Shown: positions 8,272-14,088 of the stretch, in pieces
How the letters are laid out: each line of letters begins with the position of its first letter
How positions within the stretch are numbered: the stretch's first letter is position 1
Assembly: GCA_036524155.1 (NCBI GenBank)
Contig: DATDCV010000173.1
Location: 1 to 25,475, forward strand
DNA length: 25,475 bases
From: DATDCV01 sp036524155
GTDB taxonomy: Bacteria; Verrucomicrobiota; Verrucomicrobiia; Limisphaerales; UBA8199
Direction of reading: 5' to 3'
The notes under the pieces: generated by a model
Databases searched by the model: none
Seen by the model: only the letters and a program-made list of their open reading frames with translations
What the model was told of the DNA's origin: nothing
Translations under genes and position numbers: made by a program

Positions 8272-9447
8272 ATGAAAAAGATCCTGATCATCGAGGACGA
8301 CGAAATCGTTGCGAACATATACCGCAGCAAACTCACTCTGGAAGGTTTCAGTGTGGCGATAGCGCCGGACGGCGAATCCGGGCTTGAATCGGTGCGCCAG
8401 CTCCGTCCTGATGTGGTGATTTTGGACCTGATGCTGCCGAAGCTGTCCGGGGTGGACGTGCTCAAGAAGGTCCGGGCCGATCCCCAATCCGAAAAACTTC
8501 CGGTCATCGTGTTCTCGAACACTTATTTGACGAACACCGTGCAGGATGCCTGGAAAGCCGGCGCCACGAAGTGCTTGTCCAAGGCAAGTTGCTCGCCTCA
8601 GCAATTTGTGAAAGTGGTCCGGGCGACTATCGACGGCGGAGGGCCGCCCGGTGGGCAGAGCGTGGCGGGCGCGGGGGTTCAGGCGGGTGCGACTCCGACC
8701 CCGCCGGTCAAGGAGAGCGCCGGCGAGGCGGCCGAGGGGAAAGTCGAATTTTTGGAGATGCTGCCGCCCACCATCGCCGCTTTGCGGATGCTGTTGCAGG
8801 CCGCCAGCCGGGAGACGGGGGCCGCCCAGCTCAAACACGTCGAGTCGATGCACCGTCATGCTCACGGTTTGACGAGCAAAGCCGCCCTTGGCGGCATGTG
8901 GCAGGTCGCCCAACTGTCGGATGCGCTGGAAGCTTTGCTCGGAGAGCTTCACGAAAAGCCGGCCAACTTGAACGTCTCGACCCTTCGGACCGTTGCCTCG
9001 GCCGTCGATTTCCTTGGGGTGCTGATGAAACGCGGCGAGGTCAGCGACAAACCGGAAGAGCTCGTGGCGAACATCCTGGTGGTGGACGATGAACCGATCT
9101 CGCGGCGCGCCGTGATTCACGCGCTCGAGAAAACAAAACTCAAAGCGATCAGCGTCGATGACCCTCAGCTGGCCTTTGATCTGCTTCGCGAAAACCAGTT
9201 CGACCTTATCTTTCTTGATGTCGATATGCCGGGGATGAACGGTTACGAGCTCTGCGCCAAGGTACGTGGTTTGCCGGCCTATAAGACCACGCCGGTCGTC
9301 TTCGTCACCGGACTCAGCGATCTCGAGGCGCGAACGAACTCGATGATGAGCGGCGGGAATGATTTTATCGCCAAGCCCTTCATCTTCGTTGAATTAGCCG
9401 TCAAGACGCTGGTTCACGTATTGCGCGGCCAGCCGCAGGCCGGCTGA
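8272..9447 (+). CDS. Dual-receiver response regulator, REC-HPt-like-REC
   Basis: A 391-aa partner of the upstream kinase. Receiver 1 spans about 1-122 (D9/D10, D52, K104 in LSKAS). A Gly/Pro/Ala linker follows. A helical domain at about 158-255 has MHRHAHGLTSKAALGG (H198 the likely phosphotransfer His), resembling an HPt domain. Receiver 2 spans about 267-386 (D272/D273, D316, K368). There is no DNA-binding, GGDEF or other output domain, so it probably passes phosphate or acts by protein contact. The frame is also open upstream inside the kinase gene. ATG 8272 is chosen because it starts the receiver directly (MKKILIIEDD) and leaves only 1 nt between the genes. Confidence 0.92.
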   Translation: MKKILIIEDDEIVANIYRSKLTLEGFSVAIAPDGESGLESVRQLRPDVVILDLMLPKLSGVDVLKKVRADPQSEKLPVIVFSNTYLTNTVQDAWKAGATKCLSKASCSPQQFVKVVRATIDGGGPPGGQSVAGAGVQAGATPTPPVKESAGEAAEGKVEFLEMLPPTIAALRMLLQAASRETGAAQLKHVESMHRHAHGLTSKAALGGMWQVAQLSDALEALLGELHEKPANLNVSTLRTVASAVDFLGVLMKRGEVSDKPEELVANILVVDDEPISRRAVIHALEKTKLKAISVDDPQLAFDLLRENQFDLIFLDVDMPGMNGYELCAKVRGLPAYKTTPVVFVTGLSDLEARTNSMMSGGNDFIAKPFIFVELAVKTLVHVLRGQPQAG

Positions 9448-9506
9448 GACACCAGCTCGCCAGATCGGCCGCGGAGCCCGTCCCCCGTCCCGGAGTCGGA
9501 GGGTTT

Positions 9507-9535
9507 TTGACATTCCCGGGCTCTGTTACTAGCTT
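9507..9535 (+). promoter_or_regulatory. Candidate promoter of the HIT-phoH-ybeY operon
   Basis: A perfect TTGACA at 9507-9512 is followed after 17 bp by TAGCTT at 9530-9535, which matches the -10 consensus at 3 of 6. Transcription would start near 9541-9542, at the ATG of the HIT gene. That gene has no Shine-Dalgarno, so the transcript may be leaderless. Confidence 0.45.
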
Positions 9536-9541
9536 TTCCGA

Positions 9542-10024
9542 ATGGAATCGTTGCACGCCCCTTGGCGGATTGATTACATCCTGGCGCCGAAGCCGGAGCT
9601 GCCTGAGAGCCTGTTCTCCCGCATCGCTCAGTCCGCAGACGATGAGGCGAATTACGTCATCAAACGGGATCGTACGTGCTATGCACTACTCAACGCCTAC
9701 CCCTATACGGGGGGACACTTGATGGTCGTGCCTTACCGGCAGGTGCAGGACCTGGACGGCCTGACCGACGAGGAGATGACGGATCTGCTCCGGCTGACCC
9801 GGCGCTGTCTGGCCGCTCTGAAGCAGGTAATGAAGCCCGATGGGTTCAACGTGGGAATGAACCTCGGGAGGGTGGCCGGCGCCGGAATCTTCGAGCACCT
9901 CCACATGCACATCGTGCCGCGCTGGCAGGGAGACACAAATTTTATGCCGGTGCTCGCGGGCACGACCGTTGTGCCTCAGGCCCTGAAAGACCTGGCGGCC
10001 CACCTTCGCGAAGCCCTGGCTTGA
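9542..10024 (+). CDS. HIT-family hydrolase, AP4A phosphorylase-like
   Basis: A 160-aa nucleotide-binding protein of the histidine-triad superfamily. The triad is HLHMHIVPR (H119, H121, H123). The surrounding pattern, GFNVGMNLGRVAGAGIFE before it and RWQGDTNFMPVL after it, is that of the diadenosine tetraphosphate phosphorylase-like branch (the Rv2613c type). The likely reaction is therefore cleavage of AP4A or a related dinucleotide; the substrate is inferred from family resemblance. It starts the six-gene operon and is followed by phoH after 4 nt. There is no Shine-Dalgarno before the ATG; a promoter candidate places the transcript start at the ATG itself. Confidence 0.9.
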   Translation: MESLHAPWRIDYILAPKPELPESLFSRIAQSADDEANYVIKRDRTCYALLNAYPYTGGHLMVVPYRQVQDLDGLTDEEMTDLLRLTRRCLAALKQVMKPDGFNVGMNLGRVAGAGIFEHLHMHIVPRWQGDTNFMPVLAGTTVVPQALKDLAAHLREALA

Positions 10025-10028
10025 CCAC

Positions 10029-11012
10029 ATGGCCCTGGAAACACTCCACTTCGAAAGCGCGCGTCTGGCGCAGCAACTCTACAACAACGACCCCAGGAAT
10101 CTGCAGGCCATCGAGCAGCAACTTGCTGTCAAAGCCACTTCCCGCGAGGGCTGGATCAAACTCGAAGGCGAACCGGATGCGCTGGACCGGGCCAAGCACC
10201 TGTTCCTGATGCTCGAGGAGTCGGTGAATGCAGGCACCCCCATTCGCCAGCGCGAATTCACGCATGCCTTGAACATCGTCAAAAACGAAGGGGTTTCAAT
10301 GCTCAAGGACATCATGTCCGACCGCATCCAAACGTCCGACAAAAAGCCGAGTGTCACCGCTAAGACGGTTGGGCAGAAGAAGTACCTCGATGCGATCCGG
10401 AAACATGATGTCACGCTGGGGGTCGGACCGGCTGGAACCGGCAAGACTTACCTGGCCGTTGCGATGGCATTGTCGGCGTTGCGCGAGGGTCGCGTGTCGC
10501 GGATCATTCTCACCCGACCTGCCGTCGAGGCCGGCGAGGCGCTCGGTTTCCTGCCGGGTGACCTGTACGAAAAGATTATGCCGTACCTCCGCCCTCTGCA
10601 TGATGCCCTGCACGACATGATGCCGGCGGAGGAAATTCAGAAAAACACCGAGCGGGGCGTCATCGAAATCGCCCCGCTGGCCTACATGCGCGGGCGCACC
10701 CTGAACCATGCCTTCATTATCCTCGACGAGGCCCAGAACTCGACCACCGAGCAGATGTTCATGTTCCTGACGCGCCTGGGATTTAACTCCAAGGCGGTGA
10801 TCACAGGGGATGAAACGCAGATCGATTTGCCACCCCAAAAGCGCTCCGGGCTGCTCGAAGCTCACCGTGCTCTCAGGCATACCGAGGGCATAGCCATAGT
10901 CGAATTCACCCGGCGGGACGTCGTTCGCCATCCCCTCGTCCAGCGCATTATTGCCGCCTACGAGGAGCACCGTGGCACACTGCGCTCGGCTGCCCCGGGA
11001 GACGAGGAGTGA
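10029..11012 (+). CDS. phoH: PhoH-family ATPase
   Basis: A 327-aa cytoplasmic P-loop ATPase of the PhoH/YbeZ type, a family tied to RNA and ribosome metabolism. The N-terminal about 100 residues form the small PhoH accessory domain. The Walker A motif is GPAGTGKT (133-140). It is followed by LTRPAVEAGEALGFLPGD, a Walker B segment FIILDEAQNST (about 229-239) and VITGDETQIDLP, all typical. The gene is 4 nt downstream of the HIT gene, and its TGA overlaps the GTG start of ybeY. The phoH-ybeY pairing is widely conserved and supports a shared role in rRNA maturation. Confidence 0.95.
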   Translation: MALETLHFESARLAQQLYNNDPRNLQAIEQQLAVKATSREGWIKLEGEPDALDRAKHLFLMLEESVNAGTPIRQREFTHALNIVKNEGVSMLKDIMSDRIQTSDKKPSVTAKTVGQKKYLDAIRKHDVTLGVGPAGTGKTYLAVAMALSALREGRVSRIILTRPAVEAGEALGFLPGDLYEKIMPYLRPLHDALHDMMPAEEIQKNTERGVIEIAPLAYMRGRTLNHAFIILDEAQNSTTEQMFMFLTRLGFNSKAVITGDETQIDLPPQKRSGLLEAHRALRHTEGIAIVEFTRRDVVRHPLVQRIIAAYEEHRGTLRSAAPGDEE

Positions 11013-11494
11013 AAGCGCCGGTCCCTGAGCCGGAGCCGCGCGATTCTGTCCGTTTGCGCAACCATTGCCGCGGCCCACGCCTCGACCTGCGGTTGTTGCG
11101 GCGGATGATTCGTGTGTTACTCCAAGACCATCTGGGACGCCGAGAATTCCATCTCGCGATCCATTTTGTCGGAAACGTCCAGATCACTCGCCTGAACGAG
11201 GCTTATCTGCGGCATCGGGGAGTCACGGACGTCATCGCTTTCGACTACTCAAAGGGTGCGAGCGGCTTATTGTGCGGCGAGATTTTCGTCTGCCTGCCCG
11301 AAGCGATCGTTCAGGCCCGCCGTTTCCGGACTGCCTGGCAACACGAAGTCGTTCGGTACATCATCCACGCGATACTTCATTTATGCGGCTACGACGACCG
11401 GACGGCCGGCCAAAGGCGCAGGATGAGAAGTGCTGAGAATGCGGCCCTGCGGCAACTCGCGGCCCGATACGCCTTGTTGCGCTTGAGCAAGTAG
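11009..11494 (+). CDS. ybeY: Endoribonuclease YbeY (rRNA maturation)
   Basis: A 161-aa protein of the metal-dependent YbeY family, which processes 16S rRNA ends and takes part in ribosome quality control. Visible family features are RLNEAYLRHRGVTDVIAFDY, CGEIFVCLPEA, and the zinc motif HAILHLCGYDD (H120, H124, D130). The third ligand, usually His, is Asp here; I believe this variant occurs in other lineages, and Asp can bind zinc. The start is GTG 11009, overlapping the phoH stop as GTGA, with GAGG just upstream. The N-terminus carries about 20 extra residues compared with compact homologues. Confidence 0.92.
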   Translation: MKAPVPEPEPRDSVRLRNHCRGPRLDLRLLRRMIRVLLQDHLGRREFHLAIHFVGNVQITRLNEAYLRHRGVTDVIAFDYSKGASGLLCGEIFVCLPEAIVQARRFRTAWQHEVVRYIIHAILHLCGYDDRTAGQRRRMRSAENAALRQLAARYALLRLSK

Positions 11495-11521
11495 TTTTTC
11501 CCGCCTACATTCTCGGGGTGA

Positions 11522-12220
11522 ATGAATAAGAGCGCCTTTGCGCGGTGGCAGGCCAATTTTTGGGCCGGACTGGCCATCGTGCTGCCCGTCGTCGTTTCGG
11601 TCAGCCTGGTCATCTGGCTTTTCGGGACGGTGGCGAACATTACCGACACTCTGCTCATCTTCCTGCCTCGCAAACTCACCCACCATGATCAGGGTATCGG
11701 GCCGATGTATTGGTATTGGAGCCTCGTGGCACTCGCTTTGGCCCTTTTTCTGATCGCGATGGTGGGCCTGCTCGCGCGCAATTACTTTGGGAAAACCATG
11801 ATTCAGTGGATCGATTCCGCCATGCTCCGGGTTCCCTTGCTGAACAAAATCTATAGCGCCACCAAGCAGGTCAACGATGCGTTCTCGTCGAACAACAAAA
11901 CCGCGTTTCGCACGGTCGTGCTCGTCGAATTTCCTCGGCCCGGGGTTTATACGCTCGGCTTCATAACCAGCGAGGAGCATCCGTCTATCAAAGGACATGC
12001 GGGCGAGAAGCTGACATGCGTTTTTGTGCCCACCACCCCCAACCCCACTGGCGGCTACCTGCTGCTTGTTCCGGAAGAGAAAGTGAGGAAACTCGATATG
12101 TCGGTGGGCGAGGGGATCAAATATGTTATCAGCCTCGGATCGATCTCGCCGGAGATCACAGGCGTCCTGGCCAACGGAGTGCAGAGTTTGCCAGAGGACG
12201 TCATAACCGCCCGGCCATGA
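11522..12220 (+). CDS. DUF502 family inner-membrane protein
   Basis: A 232-aa membrane protein. Two hydrophobic segments (about 13-36 and 65-86) flank a short external or periplasmic loop. A soluble C-terminal domain has the DUF502 signatures GLLARNYFGK, RVPLLNKIYSATKQV, VPTTPNPTGGYLLLVP and DMSVGEGIKYVISLG. The molecular function of DUF502 is not established. It sits 27 nt after ybeY, and its stop overlaps the recO start (ATGA), so it is translationally coupled to a DNA-repair gene. Start ATG 11522 gives the usual short N-terminus before the first membrane segment. Confidence 0.9.
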   Translation: MNKSAFARWQANFWAGLAIVLPVVVSVSLVIWLFGTVANITDTLLIFLPRKLTHHDQGIGPMYWYWSLVALALALFLIAMVGLLARNYFGKTMIQWIDSAMLRVPLLNKIYSATKQVNDAFSSNNKTAFRTVVLVEFPRPGVYTLGFITSEEHPSIKGHAGEKLTCVFVPTTPNPTGGYLLLVPEEKVRKLDMSVGEGIKYVISLGSISPEITGVLANGVQSLPEDVITARP

Positions 12221-12945
12221 TCGAAGCCGCAACCGGTCTGGTGCTGCGTACCTATCCGCTGACGGAGACGAGCCTCATTGTTCACTGGCTGACGCCCGTT
12301 GCGGGCCGGCTCGCCACCGTAGCCAAAGGCGCGCGGCGCCCCAAATCGCTGTTTCGCGGCAAGCTGGATCTCTTTTACGAGGCCGACTTCAGTTTCAACC
12401 GAAGCCGGCGTTCCGAGCTTCACAACCTGAGAGAAGTCACCGTTCGCCAAACCCATAGTCTGCTGCGGCAGGACCTGGCCTGTCTCCAGCAGGCTTCTTA
12501 TTGCGCCGGCTTGGTCGAGTTGGCGACGGAAACCGAAACCCCGCTGCCGGCTGTTTTTGAGCTTATGCGCGGGATGTTGGCCCACCTCGCACCTGGCACG
12601 CCTCCCGCCCCGACCATCTTCGCTTTCGAGATCAAACTGCTTAGCGAGCTCGGCCTGGAACCGGACCTTACTCGAGCCAGGCTGAGCGACGGGGCCAAAG
12701 CAATTATTAGAATGCTGGACGAATCGGCATGGGACCCCGTTGCGCGGCTCGGTTTGTCGAGGCCTCAGGCGGGCGAACTAGGTCAATTCCTAAACGAATT
12801 TCTTGCCTATCACCTTGGCCGGGTGCCCAAGGGACGCGACGCGGCGCTCGGCGCCTGGGAGCGTCCATCGCCGTCGGCTCCGCCCGACCCGCACGGGAAG
12901 GGGCCGGGACGCGGCAGCGGGAACTGGCCGGGAATGGCCGAATGA
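12217..12945 (+). CDS. recO: DNA repair protein RecO
   Basis: A 242-aa RecO, which acts with RecF/RecR to load RecA and anneal single strands. The N-terminal OB-fold is recognisable: IEAATGLVLRTYPLTETSLI, LTPVAGRLATVAKGARRPKS, LDLFYEADFSF. The helical middle runs over about 85-165 and includes LLSELGLEPDL. The four-Cys zinc site seen in some RecO proteins is absent where it would be expected. The C-terminal about 30 residues are Pro/Gly/Ser-rich and look disordered. The reading frame is open further upstream, but ATG 12217 is chosen because it overlaps the DUF502 stop (ATGA) and gives a normal N-terminus. Its own stop overlaps the nfo start in the same way. Confidence 0.9.
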   Translation: MIEAATGLVLRTYPLTETSLIVHWLTPVAGRLATVAKGARRPKSLFRGKLDLFYEADFSFNRSRRSELHNLREVTVRQTHSLLRQDLACLQQASYCAGLVELATETETPLPAVFELMRGMLAHLAPGTPPAPTIFAFEIKLLSELGLEPDLTRARLSDGAKAIIRMLDESAWDPVARLGLSRPQAGELGQFLNEFLAYHLGRVPKGRDAALGAWERPSPSAPPDPHGKGPGRGSGNWPGMAE

Positions 12946-13793
12946 AGTTCGGTGCGCACATGTCGACGGCGGGCGGGCCTTGGAAGGCGCTCCAGCGTGG
13001 CCGCAGTATCGGCTGCGATTCAATACAGATTTTCGTTAAGAATAACATGCAGTGGTTCGGGAAGCCCCCTTCGGCGGCGGAGGTCGCGTTGTTTTCCAGG
13101 GAACGAGAAGTCAGCGGCGTTTCCGTGGTGTTTGGCCACACCGGCTATCTGATCAATCTCGGGGCGCCGCCTTCTCCGAATCGTGAGAAATCGCTCCAGT
13201 CGTTAATCCAGGAAATCGAGTTCGCCGCTGCGTTGGGGTTGCCATTTCTGGTGCTGCATCCGGGGGCTCACCTTGGCGCCGGGGAACGAGCAGGGTTCGC
13301 ACGAATTGTTTCGGGTCTGGATGAAGTTATTGCGGCGACGAAAAAGTCGCTCGTGAGGGTCGCGCTAGAGGTTACCGCGGGGCAGGGGACATCCCTGGGC
13401 TATCGGCTCGAGCACCTGGCCACCATAATCGATTCGGTCAAGCGCCCTGAACGTCTTGGCGTCTGTCTGGATACGGCTCATCTCTTCGCAGCCGGCTACG
13501 ACATCCGGCGCCCGCGAGTATGGGCGGCCGTCACAAAAGAAATTGCGGCGCTGGTTGGTCTCAGACAAGTCCTGGCCTTTCACCTGAACGATTCGAAAAC
13601 AGAGCTTGGCTCCCGGGTCGACCGGCACGCTCATATCGGCCAAGGAAAAATCGGGAGGAATGGTTTCCGGCATATCGTCAACGACGTGCGCTTCAAAAAC
13701 CTCCCAGGGTGCCTCGAGACCCCGAAAGGTCCCGACCTGAAGGAAGATGTTGAAAACCTGGCGGTGCTGCGGGCGCTGGTGCGCCGCTCCTGA
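12942..13793 (+). CDS. nfo: Endonuclease IV (AP endonuclease)
   Basis: A 283-aa metal-dependent AP endonuclease for base-excision repair. It is a TIM-barrel protein beginning MKFGAHMSTAGG. The trinuclear metal site appears complete: H66 in FGHTGYLINL, H106 in LHPGAH, E143 in EVTAGQGTSLGY, D177 and H180 in CLDTAHLFAAGYD, H214 in FHLNDSK, D227 and H229 in DRHAHIGQG, and E259 in LETPKG. The start overlaps the recO stop (ATGA). It is the last gene of the operon; a strong intrinsic terminator follows about 90 nt later. Confidence 0.96.
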   Translation: MKFGAHMSTAGGPWKALQRGRSIGCDSIQIFVKNNMQWFGKPPSAAEVALFSREREVSGVSVVFGHTGYLINLGAPPSPNREKSLQSLIQEIEFAAALGLPFLVLHPGAHLGAGERAGFARIVSGLDEVIAATKKSLVRVALEVTAGQGTSLGYRLEHLATIIDSVKRPERLGVCLDTAHLFAAGYDIRRPRVWAAVTKEIAALVGLRQVLAFHLNDSKTELGSRVDRHAHIGQGKIGRNGFRHIVNDVRFKNLPGCLETPKGPDLKEDVENLAVLRALVRRS

Positions 13794-13804
13794 GCCTGTG
13801 TTTT

Positions 13805-13820
13805 TGGGGTGTACACCCCA
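13805..13820. repeat. Perfect 16-bp palindrome after nfo
   Basis: TGGGGTGTACACCCCA is its own reverse complement. The T-run lies before it rather than after, so it does not look like a plus-strand terminator. It could be a protein-binding site; nothing else supports a role. Confidence 0.5.
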
Positions 13821-13886
13821 GTTGTGAATCCTGGTCTGCTGAGTACCATTTACCCCGGTTCCTTGTAATGGTGGTTAGTTAGGTTC

Positions 13887-13916
13887 AGGCGGCTCTGAGT
13901 GGAGCCGCCTTTCTTT
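13887..13916 (+). terminator. Intrinsic terminator of the phoH-ybeY-recO-nfo operon
   Basis: A 9-bp perfect stem, AGGCGGCTC paired with GAGCCGCCT, with a 6-nt loop, is followed directly by TTCTTT. It is the only strong plus-strand terminator after nfo. Confidence 0.88.
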
Positions 13917-14035
13917 GTACGCTCCCCCGCCCCCCAAGATGGCGGCTGGAAAAATCCGTGCTTCGCAGGGATACAACAAGTGCCCTGCATGGCAGCAGAC
14001 GGCTTGGCCAGTACCCCACCACAGGCGACTTCGGA

Positions 14036-14063
14036 AGCAAAAGACCGGGCCGAAGCCCGGTCT
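14036..14063 (-). terminator. Intrinsic terminator of the secreted protein gene (minus strand)
   Basis: On the minus strand a 9-bp stem, AGACCGGGC with GCCCGGTCT, closes a TTCG loop (the extra-stable C(UUCG)G type) and is followed by TTTGCTT. It starts 25 bp beyond the stop codon at 14089. With the plus-strand terminator at 13887 it insulates the convergent genes. Confidence 0.8.
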
Positions 14064-14088
14064 CACACTGTGCACTATGTTTACCGGC

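Noticed and set aside
9474..9524. GAGCCCG ... CGGGCTC inverted repeat as terminator of the phosphorelay operon
   Set aside because: The arms are 7 bp with a loop of over 30 nt and contain the next promoter candidate; no T-run follows the second arm.
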